Of a stretch of DNA of 61,498 nucleotides, positions 1 through 11,605 are shown one piece after another. Position 1 is the first letter of the stretch. Every line of letters starts with the position of its first letter. This DNA comes from Chromera velia (lineage: Eukaryota > Sar > Chromeraceae): NCBI GenBank assembly GCA_018398765.1, contig JAHBMJ010002760.1, forward strand, positions 8,567 to 70,064, read 5' to 3'. Under the pieces are notes generated by a model. That model was given only the letters and a program-made list of their open reading frames with translations. It was not told the origin of the DNA and made no database searches. Made by a program: the position numbers and the translations under genes.

Positions 1-768
1 GGGTTTCAGAACAATCTGACGTGCCTCCTCCCGTTGGCTCAACGGAACTGGGCTGATAAGTTGGTGAAGGTGCATGAGAAGCAGATTGTCGCCTACGAGA
101 CGGATCCACGGGTGAGGTACCCCGCTTTTGACCGATTCGCCACCGGAGACATGCTGTATGACTGGGACATTTTGGATGTGAACCACGAGAGATTGCAGCA
201 TGCCCCTGACCCCGAGCGTCGAAAGGCTGCGACCACATTCCCTGTCGGTGTGGAGCAGTTCCAGAAAGGCAAGGGAAAAGGCAACGGGGGGGCTGCTGAC
301 AGTGCTGGAGGGGGGGCCGCTCCTGCAGGGCCCGGCGGGAGGACCAATTTGAAACCAAAGGAGGCGGCCGCAGACGCAAATGCTGAGAAGGCTGGGGGGA
401 AACTTCCCCCTCCTGAGAAAGTCATCACTCCGGGTGAGGAAGGCTACCGACCTCTCTATATTCACCTCCAACACAAGGGGCTTGTTGTCGGCCCTGGCGC
501 GGCACAGAGGGTAGCCGAACTTACCAACTCTGGATGCTTAGCTGCCCAGAAACAGGACGGTTCCAACACCAACAGCAATAGCAAACGTGTGCGCGGTTCT
601 CCGTCTCACCCCGTTGTCATCTCTCCGCAACCGAATAGAAGCCCAGGAGCACCCACTCCTGGAAAGCCGAAAAGCCAGAGAAAAAGCTCTCAGCAGCTCC
701 CACCACCGATCGATTCGATTCACATTGAAGAAAGTGATCATGAAGAAGAGGAAAAGGAAGTGCCATAA
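1..768 (+). CDS. C-terminal part of a protein of unknown function (5' end outside window)
   Basis: The frame is open from base 1 to a TAA at 766-768, so at least 255 residues are present and the start lies upstream. The first third has ordinary mixed composition (for example RNWADKLVKVHEKQ and a WDILDVNHERL segment). The middle is Gly/Ala/Lys-rich, and the tail is Ser/Pro-rich with a basic patch (KPKSQRKSS) and a final acidic run. A 'tttcag' at 4-9 could be a splice acceptor, in which case the last exon begins at base 10. I recognise no domain. The basic and acidic low-complexity tail resembles a nucleic-acid-associated or regulatory protein, but no function is claimed. It could also be the end of a retroelement ORF, given the repeats just downstream. 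Confidence 0.5.
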   Translation, partial: GFQNNLTCLLPLAQRNWADKLVKVHEKQIVAYETDPRVRYPAFDRFATGDMLYDWDILDVNHERLQHAPDPERRKAATTFPVGVEQFQKGKGKGNGGAADSAGGGAAPAGPGGRTNLKPKEAAADANAEKAGGKLPPPEKVITPGEEGYRPLYIHLQHKGLVVGPGAAQRVAELTNSGCLAAQKQDGSNTNSNSKRVRGSPSHPVVISPQPNRSPGAPTPGKPKSQRKSSQQLPPPIDSIHIEESDHEEEEKEVP

Positions 769-2514
769 AGCTGAGTGATTGTCACCTCAATTTTGGTACG
801 TGCTCTAACTTTATCGTATCAACAAAAAGTTATATGCAATTTCAAATCTATTAATTTTACGTTCTTAATCTCTATTAGTACTAGAGTGAGTCTCAGTGAC
901 TAGTGTATATACACTGCCACACAGGCATATTTTTTTTACGGAACTGATAAGTTATAATTTTATATATATTTTTTTAAATTTTTGAAACACACATCAGAAA
1001 TGTTCTGATAACTATTGTTATGAGAAAAATGATCAGAGTGACAGTAAGTCAGTGACTCAGTGAGGAACCCTAAGAGGTTAACCTCAAATATCAAATATTT
1101 GAAGTTGAAGCTCAAATCAAATCAAATCAAATTAAATCAAATCAAATATAATCAAATCAAACATGGTCATTAATTCCTTGGTGGGACCATCACTCAGACC
1201 AATGATTCTCCCATGTTAGCTTCCATGCTACATACATACTAGCTAGCCGATGATAATGATGATAGTATACTTTGGTTTACTTTAGTTACCCAGAGCCTGA
1301 GTCTGAGAGAGGCATTGAAAACTAGATTAAAAATGGTGGCAGCTAGGGTGGCAGAAGCCTGCAGTTAGGACTGCACTAGAATATTGCCAATGACGGTTTT
1401 GACTATAGGGTTGTGACTGTTTAACAGCTTAAAAATACTTAAAAACCCTAGAAAAAACTTTTAGAGTTTAACTTCAAAGTCTACCTTAAATATTAAATAT
1501 ATCATTTTTTGGAATATGTTAGCTTGAATTAGTGTAAGCCTAGACGGAAGCTTAAATCAAATCAAATAATAATACTCAAATCAAACATGGTCACTATATA
1601 TAGTTCTTCAAAAATTGAATTAGAATAGTCTTAATAGTATTAACACATCTCGAGGTTTCAATGCATGCATTGAGGCTGCCAAAGCGCTCAAACAGCACTG
1701 GCTAGCATGGGCAGACCAGGTTTGATTTGATTTGATTTGATTTAATGTTGGATTTACCCTCAAATCAAATCTGCCAGTCTGATGGGGCTTGCTCTGACAC
1801 CTTTGTCAAATCTACTTCACATCTACATTAAATCTGACTTTTAACCTCAAATCTGTGTCCTGCCCAGACCCCCCGTTTTCATTGTTACAAAGGCGACTTT
1901 AACATAATAAACACAAAGTTTAACACATCTGAAGAAAATAAAGTCTAGAATACAGTATTTTACCATTCTTTAAAAAAAAATGCTTCAAAATTGTTTTAAA
2001 TCGAATCATTTCTTCTTAAATACGGTCAAAAACCTAAAATTGTGAGTTGTTATTGGGAAAAACTGGGAGAGCTCGCATGTTAAGGAACCTATGAAGTTAA
2101 ACCTCAAATCAAACCTCAAATCCGCCTAGATTTGCAAATCTAGAGCCCTAACCTCAAATTAAATCAAGTCAAATCAAATCAAATCAAATTTAAATCTATC
2201 AAATCAAATCTGATTACTAGCGCTGGCAGAAAAAAAAAAAAATTAATGGGAATCATTATTATCGGATCCAAAAATTTTAGTTTAAAGTTAGTGACCAGAT
2301 TTGATTTGATTTGATTTGATTTAAAGTAGGGCTTAACCTCAAATCAAATCTGCTAGGCCTGAGAAACTTTAGCATGATATGGCCTATTAAATCCTATCAA
2401 ATTTACTTCAAATCTGACCCTTTAATCTCAAATCTCTAGGATAACTCAAGTCTTAAATTAAGATGACTCTCTAAAATAACTCTAAGATAAAAACTTATGT
2501 AAGCTCAAAAATAA
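769..2514. other. AT-rich intergenic DNA without genes
   Basis: No reading frame with coding character is visible on either strand. The stretch is AT-rich, contains the (AAATC)n arrays annotated separately, and ends at the first copy of a long direct repeat. Confidence 0.6.
1080..2480. repeat. Dispersed AAATC/TTTGA arrays in both orientations
   Basis: Runs of CAAAT/AAATC units occur at about 1,080-1,165, 1,550-1,590, 2,100-2,215 and 2,340. The complementary TTTGA form occurs at about 1,722-1,745 and 2,298-2,325. Inverted copies can pair with each other. Repeated flanking words (CCTCAAATC, CAAATCTGCC, GGTCA) recur around the arrays, which suggests several copies of one short element with an AAATC core rather than independent microsatellites. 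A further copy lies at 11,505-11,605. Confidence 0.7.
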
Positions 2515-2837
2515 GGTAGGGTAGAGGTGTGTGTTAAGGTATCATGACAGGTATAAGTCTCTGTGGTCTGTGTTCAAGTCTGTACAACTCCTGGAGAAGT
2601 CTATAAAAGTAATAGTAATACTCTTAATTCGAAAGTAAAGCAATGAATCCAATCTTGCATGCTATCTAAAGCACGATACGCACAGAAATGACAAAACAAT
2701 ACATCCGCGCGATAATCGCTCGGCGCGGCGATTATTCGCTGCAGGCATGCGTGCAACACGCGTACGTGACACAAGCCCGGCCAAGCCCACGGTCCAATGT
2801 GCGGCATGGTACCCCGACGGCTACCTGTACTTCAACT
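2515..2837 (-). repeat. Distal (3') LTR-like repeat of element A
   Basis: Aligns by eye along its whole length with 6,772-7,095. Nearly all differences are transitions (for example GACAGG versus GATAGG, and AAGCCCGGCC versus AAGCCTGGCC). It has an AT-rich half and a GC-rich half with CGCGGCGATTATTCG. Confidence 0.7.
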
Positions 2838-5800
2838 CCCCTCCTCGATCGTGTTGCCGAAGCAAAAGCAAAACGTTATAGAAAAAATACGCAAGGCAAC
2901 GCGAGCGATACAACTCAGGACAAATTTTAGTCCAGCAAAGACAACAATAAAAATGAAAACAGCCGCATGCTCTAACACTGAGCTACAATGAAAAGAACGA
3001 TTATATGCTCTACTGATTGAGGTAGGAAGTCAAAAAGTTTTGTCAAAAGTAAAGACTTCCTGTATATAACACTGTAACAGTTATGTCATCAATCCAATCT
3101 GTTTTGATCTCCCCCCCGCTCTGTCCTCTTTTAGAAAAGAAAACCAGAAGTTTGTACTACAAATCAATTCAGTCCGAAAAGGAAACAGACTTGTGGAATC
3201 AATCAAAATATGATGTGCTTTTTCCTTTTCGTGCCTCAATGATTTCGATAATGCTCTTCCATTCCCTTCTTTTCCTACCCTGAAGAGAGTTAGATTCATC
3301 CATGGTTTCTCTTGCATTCCTCGGTTGCAGGGAATGATCGGACAGATGAGTTCGAATGTATTGCGTTCCTTGCTTTCCTGTAATGCCCCTGCTTGTGTTC
3401 TTGTTGATGAACTGACTTTTCTTTTTCTTGAATGCTTTCTTCTTCGTTGGCCTTTTCGTTTTCTCATGAAGGTTTTTTCTGATGTCATTGCTCGTTCGAG
3501 GAGTCCTTCGTTGATCGCATTATGGAATGAAAGGACTTTCTTTCTTTTTACTGTTCTTGGTTGATTTTGTTACATTCCCTCCTTTGATAACTGATCTTCT
3601 TATGTTCTTTCCTGCTTATACAATTGAGTGCACTATTCACCTGCTGGAAGCGATAGACAAAAGACAGCAGCAAAGAGGAAAGGGGGGTCGCGCGCGTCGG
3701 TTCTCATGCCTTGTTCTGTGCTTCTCGATTGATCAGATGTTGCATTCTTGGAGTCAGTCCGTCTGATATTGCATGCACGGTTCTGGTGTGTCAGCACCAT
3801 TGTATATGCAATCAGACCCGTGACTTCTCGCGAATGATGCGCGCGTAGAAGGTGCATACATTAATTATTCACTTTTTTCGGCGTCCCCACCCGGATCGCA
3901 CAAAAGTGGAATTTTTTGCATGCATTCTTTTTGCTCGATTATTTGACTTACCCAGAAGTGAGAGCATGCCATCATATTGACCAATCTTGGAGATGGTGAT
4001 TTCGGTAGAGTCCACCGTCGGTCCCTTAGCAAACAGTACGTGCATAGCAGGACTGTCTCGGCTGTTGGAAGAGAACTTATCATACTAGAACATTCCTATG
4101 ATGAACTCCTGAATGCAGATGAGAAAATCTGGATTGATGAATGAATGAATGAATCAATAAATAAACGAATGAAAATAATTTGTATTGAATGAGATGAATC
4201 AATCAGAGTGCGGAAGCGATGATAGATGACTTACGTGCATCACCTACTTTCCTTTTGCAGAATTAAAGCAAACCAAAATTTAAATTGGTCGACAAAAAAA
4301 AAAAAAGTTAAATGTCATTGAATGTCTTTTCTTCTCAATCTTTATCACGCTGCGCTTTTTTCTTTTCTTCCTTTGTCTGTCTTTTGCTATCGACATGCAT
4401 ACATGAGAAGAAAACCTTTCATAAAAAGAAAAGAAGTGAAACAACCATCGAAAGGTGAAAGGACATTGTTCAGCTAGAACAAAGAGTAATCCGAGAAATG
4501 AAAACGGATCACAAATTGGACAGTCGAGTCAAACACATCACACAGACTGCACATCTTTGAAAAGAAAATAAGATGCAGTGAATTCTATGCAGTGAATCCA
4601 GAAGAAAAACAGAACTGCCAAATGAAAGCAAAAATGAATGATGCACTTTCATTTCTATCTTTCCGTTCCGGTTCCTTCTGTATGATGTGTCCTCTCTCTC
4701 TTCCCCATCTCCCCCCCCTTCTCTCTTCAATCCGCCCTATTCCCTCACGTTTTTGTGATTCCTTCTCAATCTACTGCTCAGGTTGACTTGTTTAAAAAGA
4801 GAAGAGAAAAGCAAGAACTGCAAAGAGAAGGAGGAGAGAGAGAGAGAAAGAGAGAGCAATAAACGGTGGAACAAAGAGAAATTGCAAAAGAAAGCAATTT
4901 TGCTGTATGTGAAAAAGAAACTTTCACTAAGCACATTCAGGCAACGCAAAAAGAATAAAAAAGAGAAAAGAAAACCTTTTCAATTGTTAAATCATTTCGT
5001 TCTTTTCTTTCCTCCTAGCCCTCTTTCTTCAGCACCCCCGCCCCCCCCGCCATTCTTTTCTCATTTAATTAGTCAAACGATGATCAAGAAAGAGAAAAGA
5101 CAAGAAGAAGAGCGTGAGAGAGCAAAGAAAGAAAGAGCAAGAGACGCCAAAAAGAAAAGAAAAAGAGAAAAGAAATCAAACAAAAAGAAGAGTAAGACTC
5201 TGAATGAAAAATGGTAAGAGAACGAAACATTGGCTACTCAAAAACGGAGTCATCTTCCGCTACCGCCGCAACAAGTTACACAAAGACTAGATGCTCAGAC
5301 TCACACAGTACAAAAAGAAAAACAGTTTGAGAACAGAGGTCTCAAAAATGAATAAAAAGAAATAATTGGACGTTTACATACATCTATGTTTATCTTTTTA
5401 TTCTCGTACATTGGGAAAGCGGATTCAAGCGGAATTCTTTTCCTTCCTTCTTTTCAGGCAGGGATCTGCTACTCCATCATCCCAGTCCTTATATGTATTC
5501 ATCCCCCCCCTGGCCATCCGTTGCTGATAAGGTGGAAAAGGGATATTCACAAATTGACTGATTTGAATCTAAAGATGGGTACAGAAACTTAAGGCACTCG
5601 AAGTCCCCACAAAGCCTATATAGAAGTCATCGAGTCCATCCGTTCACAAAACCCAGAAAACACAGCCAGACGAAATCGATACAACCAGGTACAGCATGCA
5701 AGGCAAGCAAACCGTTCTGAAAGGTATGACTACTGTCTCATGAATCGTTTTCATTCAACGGAATGTGGCCCGGCGACAGACTCATGAACGTGGGTGGGCA

Positions 5801-6771
5801 GCCCCCGACACAGCGCACATCTTAATCCAGACATGACCTATTTGCGTATCAGAGCATGTCCAGGCACTCACAAATCAAAAAACCATCCCATTCTCACTCA
5901 AGACGTCCATCTGGCACAGGTGAGAGGCACAGGCGAAACGGCACACTCTACATAGCATACAGAACGAAGGTCCACGATCAGAACTCCTTTCTTCTTCCTC
6001 TGGAAGACTTCACGCAGGGTGAGATGATAAGAAAACAAAACCAGTGCAGACCTGTCTCCTGGTTTGTTCAGTCACCACTCAATGACATAAGTAGAGTAGA
6101 ACGTTGAAGACCAGGAAGAGACAGCACAGGCTGTTTACAGTGTCAACTGAGGGATGTAAAGAACTATAAAGGAGAGAGAAAGAGATAGATTAACACACCA
6201 CGGGAGGTCGTTTACGAGGTTTTCCTTCACTTGCAAAATAGATTCCAATCCCAACAAGAAGCTGCACTTGAAAGATCCACAGAGATATTACCTCTGCCAG
6301 TCATCTTTGACTGCTCAGAGGCGCTGTTGCAGAAGGTCGTCCAAGCCGTCTCCTTTCCTTCACAACCAAAAGCTGCAATGCTTCATGGACTGTAGTCCAC
6401 CCGACTCCTTCTCCTTTTGTAGATTAAGGGAAGACCCCCTTCAGGACCAGTTCTCCACTCCTGCTTGCATCCGATGCGCACAAACAGACAGGTCGTTTAC
6501 CTTGTCCATACAATCAAACAGATTCATAGCAGCTGAGTACACAACTGCCAGGAGGGTTTCTATTACAAAAGCGAGAACATGATTGAAACGACCAGGCTGC
6601 CCAAACAGATGCGCTGCAAAGAACAGAAGAATGCCCTGAGGCTCCTTGAAGAGAAGAGGAGCGGTCCTCAGTCACAGAGAAAGAAGGTGAGGAAACATCG
6701 TGAGAGAGACAAAACTGTCTGAACTGCACCACAGCAACAGCAAGCACTGTAGGCTATTGACCGCAGAACTT
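2838..6771. other. Interior of element A: no gene recognised
   Basis: Purine- or pyrimidine-rich DNA with many short ORFs of low-complexity composition (Lys/Arg/Glu or Ser/Phe/Leu). No domain is recognisable. A polypurine stretch lies at about 4,795-4,870 and 5,080-5,215. Confidence 0.5.
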
Positions 6772-7095
6772 AGGTAAGGTGAAGGTGTATATCAAGGTAT
6801 CATGATAGGTATAAGTCTCTGTGGTCTGTGTTCAAGTTTGTACAGCTCCTGGAGAAGTCTGTAAAAGTAATAGTAATACTCTCAATCCGAAAGTAAAGCA
6901 ATGAATCCAATCTCGCATGCTATCCAAAGCATAATACGCACAGAAATGATAAAACAATACATCCGCGAGATAATCGCTCGGCGCGGTGATTATTCGCTGC
7001 AGGCATGCGCGCAACACGCGTACGTGACACAAGCCTGGCCAAGCCTGCGGCCCAATGCGCGGCACGGTACCCCGACGGCTACCTGTACTTCAACT
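6772..7095 (-). repeat. Proximal (5') LTR-like repeat of element A
   Basis: Second copy of the repeat at 2,515-2,837, same orientation, 4.26 kb away. Downstream on the minus strand (6,771 to about 6,750) comes TTCTGCGGTCAATAG. A closely related word (TTCTGCGGTTAACAG) follows the 5' LTR of element D, so it may be a shared primer-binding or leader segment. Confidence 0.65.
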
Positions 7096-8247
7096 AGCTC
7101 TTAGCTTTAACAATAGCTCATTAATTTTGAGAGTCTTACATTGAGCTTTTAGTCTAGTTTTTAGTGATTTTCTTGTCTTTTGGGCTTTTTAGGATTTGCT
7201 AGTGGTGTTGACTGTGTCATGTCATCTTCAGTGCTATCGAGAGTGACCTCTTTTTTCGAGGCATTGACTTAAAGTTTGTTCCTAGCGTCTGGCCTATACG
7301 TCTTTCATCTCTTGCTTCTGTCCTGGTTACTGCTCTTGCTGCTAGCTCTCTCTTTCTTATACGACCTCATACTTAACGCTCCTCTGTCTGAATGCCTTTT
7401 TCGGCATTTGCTAAGTACTTCCTACCCTTCAGTCATGATCAATGCACTGCTTACTCCTCCTTCCTCCCAGCCCTCCCCTTGCACTCCTCTGGTTCCCCGA
7501 ATGCACGCGCTTACCGCTTTCAGGTAGGCAATCTGCAATTGAGCTCAGATCTAGCCGCACGTCTTGCTCACGTATTGCCACCATTTCTCACTCAATTGCT
7601 CTGCCACCCTCTTCAAGAACATCTTTGCCTCCCCCTCCATCGTCCCGTCGACCATACTCACGAGTGGGGTGAAGTTGCACCCTCTGTTTATGCTTGTCTG
7701 CCCATGTTTCCTCTTCTTTTCTTCTGCTGCTGCTTTGAGGGCTTGAGTCCAGGTCACCTTCTCCCTCGAGGCGGTGTGTGGGTTTATCACCTTGGTATCG
7801 AAAATTGCCAGCCTCTATAAAGCATAGGCCCCCCGGACTTGGAAGTCCCCCCTTAGCGCCGGACATCCCTGCACCTCCCCTTCCTCCCTAATGATCAGCT
7901 CCTTTACGTGGACCGCTCCCACAGGGTATGCTTCCGCTGCTAGACTCGCCCATATACCGTTGACTTCGTCATGTCACAGCATGGGCAGTCCCCCTACTGG
8001 GCAGTTAAGGGCGTGTTGCAGACTCTACCTTCCCCCACATCCCTCATATCTGCTCTTCTCCCCCCCTACCCTCCCCTGATATTGGATTATCATCGCATCT
8101 CGAAATTTGTCTGGGCTGAGATTCATTCCGTGTTCCTTCAGGGGGGTGGCCGTCAGCCATCCTGACTGTCTCTTTTCTTTTGACTGCCTAACTTCCTCAC
8201 ACTGGTCCTCACTGGCTGCCTGCCCTGACTGGCTGCCTAACCTCTCC

Positions 8248-8545
8248 TGTGAGGTGATTGCCAGGAAGTCTGGGCTTGTGGAGCACTTAATTAGAATTAG
8301 CATCGCTTAGCTTAGCGGTCTCGGCCTGCGTGAGAATAGCATAACTTGCGGGTGTGCGCGTATAATGACTGATCAATATATGAGCATGCACAGTGATGCA
8401 ATCAGTAGATCAAGCATAAGAGTGGGTCTGATTCCAAGAGTCATCGCATGAGGTTTGACTGATAGATTTATTGACTTCTCCAGTAGCATTAGAGTACTCT
8501 CTGCCAGAAGCTATTGTTACTTAAGAGCCCCGTACGCTTCTTACA
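8248..8545 (+). repeat. 5' LTR of element B
   Basis: Begins TGTGAGGTGATTGCC and ends CGCTTCTTACA. Roughly 90% identical by eye to the 3' copy, but lacks an insert of about 30-40 bp that the 3' copy has. Confidence 0.8.
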
Positions 8546-8547
8546 GT

Positions 8548-8559
8548 TGGTTAGCAGAG
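8548..8559 (+). other. Putative primer-binding site of element B
   Basis: TGGTTAGCAGAG starts two bases after the 5' LTR. PBS sequences of LTR retroelements typically start with TGG because they pair with the CCA end of a tRNA. The cognate tRNA was not identified. Confidence 0.45.
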
Positions 8560-9986
8560 TTTTTGGTTGCACAGGGGCAGACAGTGTGATGAAATCTCTT
8601 GAAATGAAAGAATGAAGATTGTCGAAGGCAAGTAGGCTTGCCACATGAAGCACCAGGCCATGTAGAGTACGGTGGCAGCCAGAGGTTTGACAGCTTAGGA
8701 CAGATTGAAAATTTTTTAGCTCCGATATATTGTTTCGTTTTGTCTTGAATGTTGTGGAGTTTTCGAGGAAGATGAGGAGCTGAAGACTTTCCAGGCATGT
8801 TTCTGTTTTCTGCCGCTTGTGGTAAAAGAGCAAGAGTTGAAAAACATACCAGGGTAGAAGGAGAAGGAGCCGGAGTTGAAATGAGGGACAAGTGAGAGAG
8901 AAGATCAAGGAGACGGATATTGACCTCTGGTGGCGTCATCGATCAGAGCAACTGTTGCCCACAGAGAAAGTGCCCCAAGGAGGATAGGAGCTTCCATTTA
9001 AAGAGAACAGAGGTGTTTTTCCCTTGTAAGTAGAGAGAATAATGCATATATTGAGAGGGAGAGACTTGACTGAGGAAGGATCTCTACTCTCAGTCTGATT
9101 ACTGGAGTGGAGAAGCTCTGGAACTCGAGTGTCGCATGCTAATCACACATAATAGTGCCATGGGGGCACCGCGGCTGTGTCACTCAACGACAGAGCAGTT
9201 GTGAAGGGCTTTCAAGTTGGAAGAAGACTTTGGAGGCTGCAGACTTCTAGGCAGACTTTTGTTTGCAGTGGGGGTTGGAGATGGAGGAAGAGAGGGAGAC
9301 TCATCAGAGTGTGCTTGAGGGAAGTGAGAGTGAGTGTGGTGTGGAGGTTTGTTTGTGAATGAATATTTCTGTCTCTTTGCATCTCTCTGACTGTTTTCTT
9401 TCTCTGTTTATGAAAAATGAATGGGGAGGGGAGATAGTTGGGGAGAAAAGAAAGTGAAAGAAGAATAAAAGAAAGAGGAGAGAGACTGGGACTAAGAGAG
9501 TGAATATGTTTTCTTTTTATCTGTTCTCTGACCTTTTCCTCTGTTCGTCTGGGCATAGGAGGACATCATAGAGAAAAGAAAGAGGGAAAGAAAAAGTGGT
9601 TGGGAGCAAAGCAAAGTGAATCAGACACTCTGCAACCAAAGAAGAGAAGGAAAAAAAGATAGGAGAGGAAGGTGAATGATCAACACCTTAGATCTCCAAT
9701 GTTCTGCTGTTTTCGAGAGTGGCGTACACTGCGTTTGACTTTGGTTGGACTGTTCAAGATGTTGTGCAGTTCTCTGGCCTCGCAGCTGGCCACGCAGAAG
9801 TGTGGATCGATGTTGAAGTGAGAAGAGACTAGCATAAGGAGAGTCTCAGGCAAGAATCATTAGTTAGAGTGTCTGAAATTACTTGTTAAGTAGATTTTCC
9901 TACCCACCCGCCCTGTGAATGAGCATGTATGAGGTGCATGCTTGAATTTGAACCAAGCGTGGACGTTGGTCTGGTGGGTGGGCATG

Positions 9987-10319
9987 TGTAAGGTGATTGC
10001 CAGGAAGTCTGGGCTTGTGGGGCACTTAAATAGAATTAGCATCGCTTAGCTTAGCGGCGTCGGCCTGCGTGAGAATGGCATAGCTCGCGGGCGTGCACGT
10101 ATATCAATGACTGATCGATATATGAGCATACACAGTGATGCAATCAGTAGATCAAGCATAAGAGTAGGTCTGATTCCAAGAGTCATCGCATGAGGTTTGA
10201 CTGACAGATTTACTGACTTCTCCCTCAGAACTATGTAGACTTTGACAAGGCTTATAGTAGTGTTAGAGTACTCTCTGTCAGAAGCTATTGTTACTTAAAA
10301 GCCCCGTACGCCTCTTACA
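9987..10319 (+). repeat. 3' LTR of element B
   Basis: Begins TGTAAGGTGATTGCC and ends CCTCTTACA. It carries an extra stretch around 10,226-10,262 (CTCAGAACTATGTAGAC...) that is absent from the 5' copy. Confidence 0.8.
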
Positions 10320-11504
10320 GCTCCCACTCCTTCTCTACTGCTTCTTTTACTGCTTCTTTGTGGGCTGCCCTTATCTTTTGCCCCCTTTTCACATGCTCGT
10401 CTGCGTCTATGTCCTCTCCTCAAAGAATGGCCTCTGTGATCGCTTCACTGGCTGCACCTGAGGTCTTGTAGTCCCTGTCCGCTGTTTCAGTGGGTTTGGG
10501 GATGCCTAGGCCTAGCAGTTGGACCGGGAGGGCGGCAACGTCTCTCAACCACACATCGTATTGGGTGGGGGGCCCTCCGTTCCGTCGTCCTTTCATTAAG
10601 GCGGGAATGAGGCTACCCCATCTGTTCCCCCGCCCTTGGTACTACCCGTGTCACAAACTTCTATGCGTGCTGCAGGGATTTGGAACAGGCTGCATATGCT
10701 TCGTGTGGGGCAAGTTTTGCTGCTGTTGCGACTCTCTCTACGTTTCTAGCCCACTCTTTCACCTTCTCCTGCACCCATTTCTCTCTGTGTGCGTCCGTGC
10801 CTACGTACCCCCCTAGGAGACGCGTCCCCTCTACTATCTGCAGGTCGGGGAACTCTGCAAAAATTTCCTTGGCTTTCTGCAGAAATTGCGGGAGCACTGC
10901 AAGGATCAACTTGTCTACCTCCACTACATACCCTGCCGTGGGCCCCTTCTTGACTAACTCGCACAGCCATACTCGCAGCTGGCGTAACCAGCCAGTATTG
11001 GACGCGCCATCCGCATACCAGAGCTGGTGCCAGTATCTCTGGGGGAGATCAGGCTCCTGCTGTTGTTACTTTTTCTTCTCCGTTCCGGCTGCCACCCCTG
11101 CACTCCATCTGTCTGCTGTAAAAAACCAGTCGCTTCTGTTTTGGACCAACGCAGTGGCGGCTGAAGAGGACGATGCTGTGCGATGCAAATCGCTAAGGGG
11201 TGGGGCTGGTGGGCGAGCTGAAGGGGGGTACGAGTGGAGGGAGGAGGGAGAAGAGGAGGAGGATGAGGAGGATGAGGAGGATGAGGAGGAGGACGAGGAG
11301 GAAGAGACATGGACGGAAGAGGAGGAGGGGGAGAGGGAGGGGGAAGAGGGGGAGGGAGAGGAGAGGGAGGATGAAATGGGGAAGGAAGCTGAAGATGATG
11401 AAAGGGCGGCTGCTTGTCTACCTATCTTGTGTATCGGGTTGTCCTTTCTTCCTGTCTGGTTTAGCATATGGGTGGTTATGGCGGTGGGTGTGTGACCTCT
11501 AGAC

Positions 11505-11605
11505 TTCAACCTCAAATCTACTTCAAATCTTGTCAGATTTGAGCTTGAAGCTCAAATTAAATCAAATCAAATCAAATCTTATCAAATCAAATCTGGTCAC
11601 TATCA
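11505..11605. repeat. AAATC array copy with a TTTGA-containing inverted flank
   Basis: Contains CTCAAATCTACTTCAAATC, an inverted partner (GATTTGAGCTTGAAG) and an AAATC run, ending CTGGTCACTATC. It resembles the copies at 1,080-2,480. Confidence 0.6.

Larger units (their letters stand above)
2515..7095 (-). mobile_element. LTR-like retroelement A, degenerate, minus orientation
   Basis: Two near-identical direct repeats of about 320 bp bound the region. On the minus strand the distal repeat (2,515-2,837) is immediately preceded by a purine run (GAGGAGGGGAGT, read from 2,850 to 2,835), which fits a polypurine tract before a 3' LTR; this gives the orientation. The interior (2,838-6,771) has no intact ORF. 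A minus-strand gag-like frame may begin near 6,530 but is broken by several stops, mostly TGA. No target duplication could be assigned, so the exact ends are approximate. Alternatively these could be two insertions of a solo repeat. Confidence 0.5.
8248..10319 (+). mobile_element. LTR retroelement B, non-autonomous, inserted into the RT pseudogene
   Basis: LTR-like direct repeats at 8,248-8,545 and 9,987-10,319 begin TGTGAGG/TGTAAGG and end CTTACA, giving a TG...CA element with a 6-bp terminal inverted repeat (TGTAAG/CTTACA). Two bases after the left LTR comes TGGTTAGCAGAG, a plausible primer-binding site (complement of a tRNA end ...CCA). Before the right LTR is a G-rich run (GGTGGGTGGGCA). 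Flanks TCTCC and GCTCC suggest an imperfect 5-bp target duplication. The interior has a plus frame from about 8,590 (MKSLEMKE) that soon meets TGA codons, and no recognisable protease, RT or integrase. The retroelement reading frame resumes on both sides, so the insertion is younger than its host element. Confidence 0.8.
7274..11515 (-). pseudogene. Reverse-transcriptase retroelement, decayed and split by an LTR insertion
   Basis: Minus strand, in two pieces: 11,515-10,320 and 8,247-7,274, separated by element B. The first piece has a Ser-rich low-complexity part, then LWYADGASNTG (RT catalytic YADD region with the second Asp replaced by Gly), EGTRLLGGYVGT, an amphipathic EKVKEWARNVERVA segment and LPVQLLGLGIPKP. 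The second piece has GWLTATPLKEHGMNLS, a Cys/His stretch (LQHALNCPVGG), [20 protein letters not shown] and [15 protein letters not shown]. From memory this order matches the RT proteins abundant in cnidarian and protist genomes. Nonsense codons fall at positions expected to be Gln (TAA near 11,068), Trp (TAG after LQHA near 10,660; TAG before RLAIFD) and Arg (TGA before HDEV; TGA before AQLQIAYL). One frameshift is seen near 10,615. The 5' end is truncated or masked by low complexity. Confidence 0.8.

Noticed and set aside
10680-11495. 271-residue plus-strand ORF with an acidic tail
   Set aside because: It is the antisense shadow of the RT retroelement, whose minus frame has the conserved RT motifs.
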